From assembly GCF_014653175.1 (NCBI RefSeq), contig NZ_BNAG01000003.1, forward strand, positions 744,001 to 808,000: a stretch of DNA of 64,000 bases, given 5' to 3'. Below the pieces are notes generated by a model. That model saw only the letters and a list, made by a program, of their open reading frames with translations. It was not told where the DNA came from and did not search any database. Both the position numbers and the translations under genes were made by a program. Positions 17,825 through 27,844 of this stretch are shown here, in pieces. The DNA is from Roseivirga thermotolerans. GTDB lineage: Bacteria; Bacteroidota; Bacteroidia; Cytophagales; Cyclobacteriaceae. Every line of letters begins with the position of its first letter. The first letter of the stretch is position 1.

Positions 17825-20311
17825 TTACTCATACCTTAGCGCCTTCACCGGATTTTGCTGTGCAGCTTTTAAAGAGTGAAACGCCACGGTGAGGAAAGCA
17901 ATAAGCAGGGCTAAAGTGCCGGCTATGGCAGCGGCTCCAACAATCACTGTCTGCAAATCCATGGTATATTGAAACACCTGTAGCCAGTTTTCAATAAGCC
18001 AGTAGGCGGCAGGGGTGGCAATTATAAAACCTACTATTACCAAAAGCATTATATCTTTGAAAATAAGATATACCAATTGAGGTATAGATGCCCCAAGCAC
18101 TTTTCTAACCCCAATTTCCTTTATTCGGGTGGCCGTGGTATAGCTGGAAAGCCCCAAAAGTCCCAGGCAGCTAATGAGTATGCAAATGTATGAAAGCGAA
18201 GCAGTGAGCTGGCTTTGACGTTTGTCCGATCGGTATAGATTCTCTGCCTGCGTGTCGAGCAGACCATATTCAAACGGATGACTAGGATCTAGTTCGGCAT
18301 ATTTGTCTTCCAGATAGTCCAGGGTTTGTTGCAAACTGCCATCTTTGGCATGTACCACTACCGAAGGGCTAAATTGTGCAATAGCACCGGCTCCGAAACG
18401 CTCATAGCGAAGAATAATGGTTGGTTCTACCTTCATGTGAAGGGAGAAAGCATTAAAGTCTTTGACAACACCAATAATTCGGCTTGGATTGGCCTGTTGC
18501 CCGGCATTCTGAACACGCTTTCCAATGGCCTCTTCTGCATTGGCCCAACCCTGATACTGCACCATGGATTCGTTGACCAATACGCCTTGCGTTAAATCGG
18601 TAGGAATGTTTTCGTCATAATCGCGGCCGGCTACCAGTTCCATTTCCATGGCGTTTATAAAGTTTTCACCCACAAACATCACGTTATAGGTGTCAGTTTT
18701 TAGTGTGGTATCGGCTTCTTCAACCATCATCACCTGCCGGCCACCACCAATTAGCCTATTACCTACAGAGTTGGCATTGCTGGCGCTTAAACCGGTAGTG
18801 GTGGTTACATCAATAATGTTCGGGTTTTCCTTCAGTTCATTCTGAATCACATCCAGTCTGCGTACCAGGGAGGTGTCGCGTGTAGGAATAATAATCACGT
18901 TGTCTTTGTTGAATCCCAGGTCCTTATTTCTCATATAACTGATTTGGTTGCTCATGAGTAAAGTGGCAATCACCACACCGATGGAAACAAAAAACTGGAA
19001 GGCTACTAGTACTTTTCTTAAGAACACACTTCCTGGGCCCGATTTTACAGAGCCTTTCATGGCTGTAATAACAGAAATTGACGATAGATAGAAGGCCGGG
19101 TAGAGGCCGGAAAGTACCCCGAGCAAAATGGTAATGCCCAACGAGCCAAACAACAGAAGAGGGTTTTCTCCCCAGTTGAGGCTAAGGTTTTTGTCGAGTA
19201 CAGAGTTGAGATTTGTACCCATTAACAACAGATACACAAGACCTATGGCCAGAATCAGTGCACAAAATGTAATGAGTATAGACTCACTCAAAAATTGCGA
19301 AACCAGTTTGCCTTTTGAAGAACCCATTACTTTTTTAATACCCACCTCTTTCGATCGTTTGGTGGCTCTGGCCGTTGCCAAATTCATATAATTGATACTT
19401 GCCAGCAGGAGCACAAACAAACCTATAGCTATAAAAGCCTGTGTGTAAGCTTTGTTGCCTGTGGCAAGATCATACTGCACCTTTGAGTTGAAGTGTACTT
19501 CGTTGAGTGGTACTAGCCTGGGTTCAAAGCTGGCTTCTCTAAGCGATGGTGCAAACTGGCGAATGGGTGCCATGTACTTATCGAAGAGCTGTGGAAACCG
19601 GTTGTAAATATTGCTTACCTCATAATTCTTGGGCAGAAGCACATACGAGTAGGTGCTCACATTCCACAATTGCCCTGTGCGCTGTTGTGCATTTAGTGGA
19701 GGTTGGCCAGAGGTAATGGTAGTATAAGAAATGAGTCCATTAAAACGCAAGTGCACATTGTCAGGCAAATCCTTGATAATGCCCTTTACAGTAAAGGTGT
19801 TTAAATCAGTTTTAACCAGTTCATTGAGCGGGTTTTTATCGCCAAAAAGCCGCTTGGCAGTGCTCTCTGTCAATACAAGGCTACGAGGCTCTACAAGAGC
19901 TGTTTCGGGGTCGCCTTGTATGAATTCGTGAGTGAACAAACGGAACATGGCCGAGTCGGCAAAGTACATGTCGTCTACATAAAAGCTGTTGTCATTGATT
20001 CTGAAGAGAATTTGCCCTGCACTTTGAACCCGGGTAAAAGCCTGGATTTCAGGAAACTCCATCTTCATGGTTTCGGCCAAAGCCTGAGAGGTTAAGGCAA
20101 ATTCATCGTTTTTTGGCGGAATGTAGAATTTGGATTCTATTCGGTAAACCTGATCCCATTTTTCATGATGCTTATCAAAAGTCAGGTCGCTCTGCACATA
20201 TAGCAGAATAATAATACTTACGGCCAGCCCCAGGGCTAGCCCAAAAATGTTTAGGAATGCATAGAACTTGTTGTTCAGCAATACCCGAAAAGCGTAGGCA
20301 AGATTTTTCAT
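17825..20311 (-). CDS. ABC transporter permease, MacB/FtsX type
   Basis: About 828 residues from ATG 20311 (MKNLAYAFRVLLNNKFYAFLNIFGLALGLAVSI). The frame extends to 20395 but the added 28 residues do not resemble the family. Topology is the duplicated eight-helix layout: TM near 20-40, a MacB-type periplasmic domain (about 45-250), three TMs (SINYMNLATARATKRSKEVGIKKVMGSSK marks the FtsX domain), then a second copy with TMs, a periplasmic domain and the final FtsX core SYTTATRIKEIGVRKVLGASIPQLVYLIFKDIM. Such permeases couple an ATPase to mechanical transmission, often for lipoprotein or peptide export. No ATPase gene is adjacent, so its partner lies elsewhere. Confidence 0.93.
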   Translation of the reverse strand: MKNLAYAFRVLLNNKFYAFLNIFGLALGLAVSIIILLYVQSDLTFDKHHEKWDQVYRIESKFYIPPKNDEFALTSQALAETMKMEFPEIQAFTRVQSAGQILFRINDNSFYVDDMYFADSAMFRLFTHEFIQGDPETALVEPRSLVLTESTAKRLFGDKNPLNELVKTDLNTFTVKGIIKDLPDNVHLRFNGLISYTTITSGQPPLNAQQRTGQLWNVSTYSYVLLPKNYEVSNIYNRFPQLFDKYMAPIRQFAPSLREASFEPRLVPLNEVHFNSKVQYDLATGNKAYTQAFIAIGLFVLLLASINYMNLATARATKRSKEVGIKKVMGSSKGKLVSQFLSESILITFCALILAIGLVYLLLMGTNLNSVLDKNLSLNWGENPLLLFGSLGITILLGVLSGLYPAFYLSSISVITAMKGSVKSGPGSVFLRKVLVAFQFFVSIGVVIATLLMSNQISYMRNKDLGFNKDNVIIIPTRDTSLVRRLDVIQNELKENPNIIDVTTTTGLSASNANSVGNRLIGGGRQVMMVEEADTTLKTDTYNVMFVGENFINAMEMELVAGRDYDENIPTDLTQGVLVNESMVQYQGWANAEEAIGKRVQNAGQQANPSRIIGVVKDFNAFSLHMKVEPTIILRYERFGAGAIAQFSPSVVVHAKDGSLQQTLDYLEDKYAELDPSHPFEYGLLDTQAENLYRSDKRQSQLTASLSYICILISCLGLLGLSSYTTATRIKEIGVRKVLGASIPQLVYLIFKDIMLLVIVGFIIATPAAYWLIENWLQVFQYTMDLQTVIVGAAAIAGTLALLIAFLTVAFHSLKAAQQNPVKALRYE

Positions 20312-20725
20312 AGTTGTTGAATTGAGTATGACCAAATGAATCTTTGCAGAAGACGATAAGGACTCCCGCTTTGTTCGTAGCAAAGGAGACCTCACAAACC
20401 TCTTACGTATTCAATATTCTACAAAAAGGGTTTTCGAAGCGCTTAAAAATGAGGAGTGATTCAATATTCCGGCTGTACGGCAAATGAATCTATTGATAGT
20501 TGATGCTCAGCCAGGTATGGTCGGCATTCGGGTGGAGTGTGAATTTGGAATTTGTACCCACTAAGGGAAGATAAACTACTGCCATGCAGGTCGCTGAGAT
20601 GAATTATATTAACCAGATTAATAATTGAATAATAAGGTTGAGAGTTCATCTCGAACACCCATGGTTATGTGAGTCAAAACGTTTATCGGAGAGCCCTCTA
20701 TATGGGGTTAATGGAAAGGAGGGGG
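20312..20725. other. Gene-free spacer
   Basis: Contains a 65-codon minus-strand frame (20461-20658) with no family features, which I do not call. I see no strong terminator with a T tract. Confidence 0.45.
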
Positions 20726-21937
20726 CTACCTCCTTTTTCCTTTTCTAAATGGCTTTCTGCCCCCCCTTTGATTGCCTCTCGACTTGGGGTTGTATTCAGG
20801 GCCGGGTCCCACATGCTCAGGCGGTTGTATTTTTCTTACCTCCATTTCCATCATTTGCTCTATTCGGGCAAACTTATACATGTCGTCTTCATTGATAAAC
20901 GTAACGGCTTCACCTTCTGAGGCTGCCCGTGCGGTTCTTCCAATACGGTGAATGTAATCTTCCGGGTCGTTGGGGGCATCGTAGTTAATCACCATATCGA
21001 TGTTGTCTATATCGATGCCTCTTGAAATTACATCGGTGGCCACCAGCATTTGCAGTTTGCGATTCTTAAACTGCCGGAGAATGTCTTCACGCTCCTTTTG
21101 CTCCAAATCACTCGAAATCTCTTTGGCGTCCAGCCCTTCTTTTCGCAGGGCTTTGGTGATCTCGCGCACTTTCAGTTTTGTAGACGCAAATATGATAAGG
21201 CTAGGTACATCGTTGTATCTGAGCAAATGCTTTATGGTCTCTATTTTTTGACTGTCGTGAGCCAATACAGCAACTTGTGTAACTCGCTCTGCCGGTTTAG
21301 AAATAGAAATATTTACCTCCTTAGGGTCGGTAAGAATCTCTTTGGCCAGGCTTCTTATTTTGGGTGGCATGGTGGCCGAAAAGAGCAGGTTCTGGCGTTT
21401 TTTGGGGAGAAAGGAAATTATTTTCTTGATGTCATCAAGAAAACCCATGTCCAACATTCTGTCAGCTTCATCCAATACCAGGTTTTGTACCTGCTTCACA
21501 TTTGCATAGCCAAGGTTGAGGTGCGATATAAGCTTGCCCGGGGTGCCCACAACTATGTGAGCCCCTTGCGATAAGGCACGTTTTTCTTGTGTAAAAGAGT
21601 CTCCATCGCCTCCGCCATAAATGGCTATGGAGCTCACCCCAGTAAAGTAGCTAAGCCCCTGTAACTGCTGATCGATCTGGATGGCCAGTTCGCGGGTTGG
21701 ACAGATGATTATAGAGTTGATATGATCATCTTCAATTTTTTGAGCACATATTTTGTGCATAAGAGGTAACAAAAAAGCGGCAGTTTTGCCCGTTCCGGTT
21801 TGTGCACAGCCAATAAGGTCTTTTCCTTCGATTATAGAAGGAATGGCTATTTCCTGAATGGGGGTAGCTTTTTCAAAGCCTATGGCATCTAAGCCGGCTA
21901 GTACATCTTCATGTAAGTTGAGTTCTGCAAAGGTCAA
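20726..21937 (-). CDS. DEAD-box ATP-dependent RNA helicase (RhlE-like)
   Basis: 403 residues with all helicase motifs in order: Q motif GFEKATPIQEIAIP, motif I AQTGTGKTAAF, PTRELAIQ, VGTPGKL, motif II LDEADRM, motif III FSATM, motif IV LIIFASTK, DVISRGIDID and motif VI HRIGRTARA. The C-terminus is a short basic tail (KSRGNQRGGRKPFRKGKRR), as in RhlE-type helicases that bind RNA non-specifically. Role by family: remodelling of rRNA or mRNA, often cold-related. It is a single-gene unit. Confidence 0.95.
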   Translation of the reverse strand: MTFAELNLHEDVLAGLDAIGFEKATPIQEIAIPSIIEGKDLIGCAQTGTGKTAAFLLPLMHKICAQKIEDDHINSIIICPTRELAIQIDQQLQGLSYFTGVSSIAIYGGGDGDSFTQEKRALSQGAHIVVGTPGKLISHLNLGYANVKQVQNLVLDEADRMLDMGFLDDIKKIISFLPKKRQNLLFSATMPPKIRSLAKEILTDPKEVNISISKPAERVTQVAVLAHDSQKIETIKHLLRYNDVPSLIIFASTKLKVREITKALRKEGLDAKEISSDLEQKEREDILRQFKNRKLQMLVATDVISRGIDIDNIDMVINYDAPNDPEDYIHRIGRTARAASEGEAVTFINEDDMYKFARIEQMMEMEVRKIQPPEHVGPGPEYNPKSRGNQRGGRKPFRKGKRR

Positions 21938-22031
21938 AGCGTGAACTATATTCGTGAAAGATTCGTATCGCTTGGTGTAAAGCGACTATACTTATTATAT
22001 GCTGTAAATCTACACAAATGAATTATATAAA

Positions 22032-22259
22032 ATGAAGAAGTCTGTTTTTAAAACGAATATCAACTGTGGAGGCTGTGTGGCAACCGTTGGTCCCTACCTG
22101 GAAAAGGCCAGGAGTATTAGCCATTGGGAGGTAGACACCAATGCCAGAGATAAATGGCTAACCGTAAAGGGAGAGGCTATAGACAAGCTAGAGATTATTC
22201 GCCTGGTAAAGGAAGCAGGCTTTGAAATAAAGGAAAAGAAGGGGTTGTTTGGATTCTAA
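22032..22259 (+). CDS. Small heavy-metal-associated (HMA) domain protein
   Basis: 75 residues, a single ferredoxin-like HMA fold with the metal site NCGGC (residues 11-15), slightly different from the usual M-x-CxxC. Strands FKTNINCGGCVATV, ISHWEVDTNARDKWLTVKGE and the helix IRLVKEAGFEIKEKKG fit a CopZ-like chaperone. The Trp-rich strand instead of the usual Val-x-Val is common in Bacteroidetes members. Binding of Cu(I) or another thiophilic metal is inferred; no P-type ATPase is adjacent. Confidence 0.8.
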   Translation: MKKSVFKTNINCGGCVATVGPYLEKARSISHWEVDTNARDKWLTVKGEAIDKLEIIRLVKEAGFEIKEKKGLFGF

Positions 22260-22276
22260 TGGTCGGAGAGCAATGA

Positions 22277-23728
22277 TTAGCGCTTCTTCCAGAAGTGTGG
22301 AGAAAGCAGCATAAGTACGGTAAACAGCTCCAGACGACCGAGAAGCATCAGGGCAGCAAGTAACCACTTACCAGCCATGGGCATGCCTGAAAAATTATCG
22401 ACAGGCCCTACATCGCCAATTCCCGGACCCACATTGCCTAACGAAGTAGCCACAGCTCCAAAAGCCGTATCGAAGTCTACATTCATAGAGGAAAGGAGGG
22501 TTACACCAACAAGAAACACGAGGATATATATCATAATGAAGGCCAGTACATTATACACTATGTTTTGTTCTATGGCTTTACCGCTAATGCGTACGGGCAT
22601 CACGGCCGAAGGGTGTAGTTGTCTTTTGAGTTCCAGGAATGAGTTTTTGAAAAGAACTACATGTCTGATTACCTTCACACCACCGGCTGTAGAGCCTGCG
22701 GAACCTCCTACAAAAAGGAGTATAAAGAACAAAACAGACAGGAAAGGAGCCCATTGTGTGTAGTCGGCCGAAACAAAGCCGGTCGTTGTGATGAGTGAAA
22801 CAACCTGGAACAAAGCGTCTCTAAACGATCTTTCTATGCCATGGTCGGTAACTACAAGTAGTGTCAGTGTCACAATCACGGTGATGGCCAAGGTAAAGAG
22901 CAGATACACTACAAACTCCTCGTTTTTAATGATCTTGGTGAAGTTTCTTTTCAAACCAAAATAGGTGAGGGTAAAACTGGTACCGGCCAGAAACATAAAA
23001 ACTATGATAATGTACTGAATGGCAGCAGGCTGCCCCTGAAGACTGGCATTCATGGTTGAAAAACCACCGGTTGCCATAGTGGTGAGGCTGTGGTTTATGG
23101 CATCGTAGGCTCCCATGCCGGCCAGGTATAGCAATATGGCTTCGGTAAGGGTAAGGCCCACATAGATGTACCACAAACGTTTGGCTGTTTCTTGAATACG
23201 AGGCTGTAGTTTGTCTGGTGTAATGCCCGGTGCTTCGGCAACAAAAAGCTGCATGCCTCCAATACCAAGGAAGGGTAGTATGGCAAGAGCCAACACAATG
23301 ATTCCCATACCTCCAATCCATTGAGTAAGACTCCGCCAAAAGAGTATGCCTCTCGGCACTGCTTCTATATCATTTAAAATGGACGCCCCGGTGGTGGTAA
23401 AACCCGAAATGGTTTCGAAAAAGGCATCGGTGAGCGATGGAATGGCTCCGCTAATCAGATAGGGTAGTGCACCAAAAAAAGACATAACTATCCAGCCGGA
23501 GGTCACAATAAGGTATCCGTCTTTTTTCTTTAGGTCTTTGTTTTTATTGTTTCGGGCCAGGTGCTTAAGTAAAAAACCACAGGCAAGCGTAATGGCACTC
23601 GATATAGCCAGAGATACGGAGTCCGTTTCCCAGTAATAAATACTAACCGGCAAACACAGGGCCATGAAACCTCCATTAATAATGAGGAGTATACCCAATA
23701 TTCTGCTGATGACCTTGTAGTTAAACAT
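22277..23728 (-). CDS. trkH: Trk potassium uptake channel subunit TrkH
   Basis: 483 residues, polytopic, with the fourfold M1-P-M2 repeats of Trk/Ktr proteins. Filter-type loops: ISGFTTTGASIL (first), TTMATGGFSTMN (second), LITTTGFVSADY (third) and ATSLGNVGPGIGDVG (fourth). It lies 15 bases downstream of trkA on the same strand, so the two form an operon. The pore is gated by the TrkA ring and takes up K+ across the inner membrane. Confidence 0.95.
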   Translation of the reverse strand: MFNYKVISRILGILLIINGGFMALCLPVSIYYWETDSVSLAISSAITLACGFLLKHLARNNKNKDLKKKDGYLIVTSGWIVMSFFGALPYLISGAIPSLTDAFFETISGFTTTGASILNDIEAVPRGILFWRSLTQWIGGMGIIVLALAILPFLGIGGMQLFVAEAPGITPDKLQPRIQETAKRLWYIYVGLTLTEAILLYLAGMGAYDAINHSLTTMATGGFSTMNASLQGQPAAIQYIIIVFMFLAGTSFTLTYFGLKRNFTKIIKNEEFVVYLLFTLAITVIVTLTLLVVTDHGIERSFRDALFQVVSLITTTGFVSADYTQWAPFLSVLFFILLFVGGSAGSTAGGVKVIRHVVLFKNSFLELKRQLHPSAVMPVRISGKAIEQNIVYNVLAFIMIYILVFLVGVTLLSSMNVDFDTAFGAVATSLGNVGPGIGDVGPVDNFSGMPMAGKWLLAALMLLGRLELFTVLMLLSPHFWKKR

Positions 23729-23743
23729 GGTGGCTACAAGTTA

Positions 23744-25084
23744 TCAAATAAAGTAAGATTCCACTTTCTTGATACATTCCGGTTTAGAGAGTACTACCAC
23801 ACGATCTTTGGCCTGAAACCTGAAATTACCAGGAGTAGTAAGGCCTTTGCCATCTCTGATTACCCCACCAATAATGGCCGATTTAGGGAACTGCAAGTTG
23901 CGAAGCTGGTGCTCGGTTATTTTGGAGTTCTCCTGCACTTCGAACTCAAGAATTTCGGCATCTACTCCATGAATACTGGTGATAGACACAATTTCACCCT
24001 GCCGAACATGGCGGAAAATAAAGTTGGCTGCAATGAGTTTCTTGTTGATCATGGTGTCTACTCCAATGCTCTGCGAAAGGTGTATGTAGTCCATGTTTTC
24101 AACCATAGCTATGGTTTTCTTTACACCCATTTTCTTGGCCACCAAGCAGGAAATAATATTGGTTTCAGAGTCACCGGTTACGGCAATAAAAGCATCCATT
24201 TCATTAATGCTCTCTTCTTCCAAAAGCTCCACATTTCTACCGTCACCGTTTATTACCATGGCATCGGGTAGTTGATCGGCCAGTTCAAAGCATTTCTGGG
24301 CATCGCGTTCAATGAGCTTTACGTTGTATCGGGAGCTCAGAATTTTAGCCGCATGAAACCCAACACGCGAACCTCCAAGAATCATCATGCTTTTTACCCC
24401 TTCTTTTTTCTTGCCGGCCAGGAATAAGAGTTTCTCAACACATTCGGGTTGTGTTACAAAGTAAGCATGGTCATTTTCTAAAAACTTGGTGTCGCCATAA
24501 GGTATTATGGTTTCATTGTTGCGCAATATGGCCACGGTCATAAAAGCCTGGTCGGGGTTAATCTTAGCTACCTCTACCATGCTTTTGCCAATGAGTGGGC
24601 TTTTCGATTCAATGTTCACCCCAATAAGCTGCAACAGCCCTTTTTCAAAATCGAAGCTATCGGTAATAGCCACTTCTTTCAATAGGCGCTTGATCTCTTT
24701 GGCGGCTAGTGATTCTGGCGAAATGATATCGTCAATACCTAAATGCTTAAGGTTGAGCTTATCTTTCTTGTAGAGAAATTCGGTGTTGGAAATTCTGGCA
24801 ATGGTACGTTTGGCGCCCAGGTGTTTGGCTATAATGGCCGTGGTAATGTTAATTTCTTCTGAAGAGGTTACGGCAATGAGCAAATCGGCCTCGCTCACTC
24901 CGGCTTCTTCTAATACGCTGTACGATGTGGCCGTCCCCTTAATGGTAGCCGAGTCGACCTGATTGGCAGCCATTTTCAGTTTGTCGGCAGCCTGGTCGAT
25001 CAACACAATGTCTTGACCTTCCTGGCTAAGTAACTTCGCCAAATGAAACCCCACATTTCCAACTCCCGCTATAATTACCCTCAT
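23744..25084 (-). CDS. trkA: Trk system regulatory subunit TrkA
   Basis: 446 residues with two RCK_N/RCK_C units. The first Rossmann motif is IAGVGNVGFHLAKLL with acidic residue in VLIDQA; the second is ILGGSRVGFHAAKIL with LIERD. Each is followed by a TrkA_C domain (LIGVNIESKSPLIGKS and EFEVQENSKITEHQL). It binds NAD(H)/ATP and gates TrkH, whose gene follows immediately. Confidence 0.96.
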   Translation of the reverse strand: MRVIIAGVGNVGFHLAKLLSQEGQDIVLIDQAADKLKMAANQVDSATIKGTATSYSVLEEAGVSEADLLIAVTSSEEINITTAIIAKHLGAKRTIARISNTEFLYKKDKLNLKHLGIDDIISPESLAAKEIKRLLKEVAITDSFDFEKGLLQLIGVNIESKSPLIGKSMVEVAKINPDQAFMTVAILRNNETIIPYGDTKFLENDHAYFVTQPECVEKLLFLAGKKKEGVKSMMILGGSRVGFHAAKILSSRYNVKLIERDAQKCFELADQLPDAMVINGDGRNVELLEEESINEMDAFIAVTGDSETNIISCLVAKKMGVKKTIAMVENMDYIHLSQSIGVDTMINKKLIAANFIFRHVRQGEIVSITSIHGVDAEILEFEVQENSKITEHQLRNLQFPKSAIIGGVIRDGKGLTTPGNFRFQAKDRVVVLSKPECIKKVESYFI

Positions 25085-25165
25085 CTTCTCAACGTTTGGA
25101 TGTCGCCAATTTAGTTAAAATCATGAACCAGCTATACACAAAATTGTTGTTTACTCTGAAAACGA

Positions 25166-26335
25166 TTACCTGTCTTTAGCATCTGAAGGCCAGCCCGACC
25201 TTATATGTAAGTCGCGTTGCGGGAATGGAATTTCAACCCCGTGTTCCTTGAACTTCTCAAAAATTTCGAAGTAAAGTTGGCTAATGAGCACCTTTGGTCG
25301 GTTAATATATGTGCTTGTCCAGATCATCAGATCAAAGTTTAACGAACTATCGGCATACTCCAAAAAGAGCACATCGGGCGCGGGTTTTTTTAACACATCA
25401 GGGTGGCCGGCAGCTACATCGAGCAATATTTTTTTAATCTTGGCAGGGTCTTCGTTGTAGGAGACACCCACCGGAACATGAAACCGAATGCTCCTGTCGT
25501 TGTGACTCCAATTAATGACCCGCTGATTGATAAACTCTGAGTTGGGTACAATTACCGAAATGTTGTCGTTGGTGTTTACTGTGGTGGCTCTCGAAGAAAC
25601 TTTTACCACATCGCCTGCTACATTGCCAACCTCAATTCGGTCGCCTACTTTTATGGGTCGCTCAAACAGAATGATGAGTCCGGAAATAAAGTTGTTGGCA
25701 ATATTCTGTAATCCGAAACCAATACCCACACCCAAGGCTCCCGCCAGCACGTTGAGCGAGCCAAGCGAAATTCCACTGGTTTGAATTATAATGAATCCGC
25801 CTACAATTATGGCCAGGTATTGGGCAATGGTACCAATACTTTGACTCACACCAATATCATTACTGTATTTGGACATTATTTGGTGAACGAATACAATCTT
25901 GAGCTTTTTGGTGACGAAAATGAGCAGGAAGAAAAGAAACGATATGCGCAGTATATCAAAGAGCTTTACCTTTTTTTCCTCTTCACCAAACAGTGGCACG
26001 TTCAGGTCAGAATTGCTGCTTATACCAATGCTTGACAGCAGCACCGTAACCCCAATGATTAGGATGGTGTATTTGGTGGTATTGCCAATAGAAAGAATGG
26101 TTTTTCGGTCATCTATATATCGGTTGAGTACCCGGTTGATGAGTAGGGCGCGGCATATATTGCCAAAAAGGTTGAGAATGATGAGAAAGAGAATGGGGAC
26201 AATTACGTGTGTAATTGTAAGCTCTTCTCCAACAAACGAAAACGACTGATCTAGAAAAGGAACGTGTTTATTGATGAACTGAACCAGTCGGTTAAGTGCC
26301 GAAACCGACTCTTCGGTAGCGCTAGCTTGCATCAT
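25166..26335 (-). CDS. MscS-family mechanosensitive ion channel
   Basis: 389 residues. Four or so N-terminal TM helices, then the pore helix GSLNVLAGALGVGIGFGLQNIANNFISGLIILFERPIKVGDRIEV, the beta domain (VAGDVVKVSSRATTVNTNDNISVIVPNSEFINQRVINWSHND) and the C-terminal alpha/beta domain ending in IPFPQRDLHIRS. It is longer than E. coli MscS by about 100 residues, at the N-terminus. Role: release of solutes at hypo-osmotic shock, fitting its place beside the Trk K+ uptake genes. Confidence 0.95.
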   Translation of the reverse strand: MMQASATEESVSALNRLVQFINKHVPFLDQSFSFVGEELTITHVIVPILFLIILNLFGNICRALLINRVLNRYIDDRKTILSIGNTTKYTILIIGVTVLLSSIGISSNSDLNVPLFGEEEKKVKLFDILRISFLFFLLIFVTKKLKIVFVHQIMSKYSNDIGVSQSIGTIAQYLAIIVGGFIIIQTSGISLGSLNVLAGALGVGIGFGLQNIANNFISGLIILFERPIKVGDRIEVGNVAGDVVKVSSRATTVNTNDNISVIVPNSEFINQRVINWSHNDRSIRFHVPVGVSYNEDPAKIKKILLDVAAGHPDVLKKPAPDVLFLEYADSSLNFDLMIWTSTYINRPKVLISQLYFEIFEKFKEHGVEIPFPQRDLHIRSGWPSDAKDR

Positions 26336-26361
26336 GCCTGAATATAGATAAAATTCATTGG

Positions 26362-27570
26362 TTATTGGGGAAGTAAAAGAGAAGAATCACCATAGCTTAA
26401 GAAACGGTAGTTGGAAGAAAGAGCATGGTCATATACTGCTTTCCAGTCTTCACCAATAAATGCCCAAACCAGTAGCATAAGTGTACTTCCGGGTTGATGA
26501 AAGTTGGTAATTAGTCCATCGCAAACGCGAAACTCATAGCCGGGAATAATGAATATCTCTGTCTTACCGCTTATAATTTCTACAGAGTTGGAGGTCATCC
26601 AATCAAGCATATATTCGAATACTATTTTTCGGTCGGGAAGGCTTTCTTCATGCTCATAGGGCTCCAGTTTACCAATGGAGAATTCAGTGACTCCCTTCAT
26701 TAGGCGCACGCCATACCAGTAGAGACTTTCCAGGGTTCTCATGGAGGTTGTACCAACGGCAATTACTTTTTTAGCCGTTACCAACGCTTTTATGGCTTCT
26801 TTGCTTACCTCTACCTGCTCCGAATGCATGGGGTGCTCTCGGGCATCGGAGGTTTTAATGGGCTGAAAGGTGCCGGCACTCACGTGTAGGGTCAGGTAGT
26901 TGAGTGTGGTGCCCTGTTTTTCAAGTTTCTGTAAAACCTCATCGGTAAAATGTAATCCGGCAGTGGGGGCGGCTACTGCTCCCTCATGCTTGGAATATAC
27001 CGTCTGATAACGGTCTTTATCTTCCGGTTCATCTTCTCTGTTGAGATAAGGAGGCAACGGTACTTTGCCGCAAAGCTCTACTACTTCAGCAAAGGAGAGG
27101 TTTGGGTCTGACCAGCTAAAAGCGATTTGTTTCGACTCCCTGTTTACAATGCTTGCTTCTATTGTAAAAGGCTGACCATGATGTACCAATTGGCGCCTGA
27201 GCGTGGTTCCCTCTTTCCACTTTTTAAAGTTACCCACCATGCACTCCCATACTACAGTTTCTGTGGTTTCCATCATCAGACTGATGATGTGGGTTGGGCT
27301 AATGGGGTTGAGAAGAAAAATCTCAATCTGTGCACCAGTATCTTTAGAAAAGAAGAGTCTGGCCGGAATTACCTTGGTATTGTTGAAAAATAGAGAGGTG
27401 CTGGGGTCTAACAGTTCAGGAAGTTCCTTGAATTGCCGGTCTTCGATGGTTCCGCCATTGTAAACGAGTAGCTTAGACTCATCCCTTTTGGCCAGCGGGT
27501 ATTTGGCAATCTTTTCAGGGGCTAAGTCGTAGTTGATTTTTTTTAGGTCTGGTGCTTCCGGTATTCTCAT
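26362..27570 (-). CDS. queA: S-adenosylmethionine:tRNA ribosyltransferase-isomerase (QueA)
   Basis: About 402 residues from ATG 27570; the frame extends 7 codons to 27591. Family motifs: YDLAPEKIAKYPLAKRDESKLLVY, STSLFFNNTKVIPARLF, GKVPLPPYL, RYQTVYSKHEGAVAAPTAGLHFTDEVL, LTLHVSAGTFQPI, HSEQVEVS, AVGTTSMRTLES and GLITNFHQPGSTLMLLV. It transfers the ribosyl group of SAM to preQ1 in tRNA, the penultimate step to queuosine. It is about 45 residues longer than the E. coli protein, through loops in the first half. Confidence 0.96.
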   Translation of the reverse strand: MRIPEAPDLKKINYDLAPEKIAKYPLAKRDESKLLVYNGGTIEDRQFKELPELLDPSTSLFFNNTKVIPARLFFSKDTGAQIEIFLLNPISPTHIISLMMETTETVVWECMVGNFKKWKEGTTLRRQLVHHGQPFTIEASIVNRESKQIAFSWSDPNLSFAEVVELCGKVPLPPYLNREDEPEDKDRYQTVYSKHEGAVAAPTAGLHFTDEVLQKLEKQGTTLNYLTLHVSAGTFQPIKTSDAREHPMHSEQVEVSKEAIKALVTAKKVIAVGTTSMRTLESLYWYGVRLMKGVTEFSIGKLEPYEHEESLPDRKIVFEYMLDWMTSNSVEIISGKTEIFIIPGYEFRVCDGLITNFHQPGSTLMLLVWAFIGEDWKAVYDHALSSNYRFLSYGDSSLLLPQ

Positions 27571-27809
27571 TGCGCACGCAAGATAATTCATGAAAATTTA
27601 TTGTTTACTGTAACCTTTTAAAATGCCCCTGAGAGGCTCAAAACGCACAAAAGTGTTCACTTGGTTGACCGATTTCGAACATAGAAAATGGCATTGTAAA
27701 ACTCGAGCTTATGTAACTGCCTGATTTACAGTGTTTAATAAAAATTGGCATACCAATTGGAAACGAATGGGCAGGTCAAAAACAAGGTCAATTTAATAGG
27801 TCAAATTAT

Positions 27810-27823
27810 CCGCCTTCGGGCGG
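27810..27823 (+). other. Compact hairpin in a 5' leader
   Basis: CCGCC, loop TTCG, GGCGG, 21 bases before the ATG at 27845. There is no T tract, so it is not a terminator; it may shape the mRNA leader of the next gene. Confidence 0.4.
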
Positions 27824-27844
27824 AACTCAAAATATCAAACAACA

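Noticed and set aside
20461-20658. 65-codon minus-strand frame in the spacer beside the permease gene
   Set aside because: No start context, signal or family pattern; no supporting neighbour.
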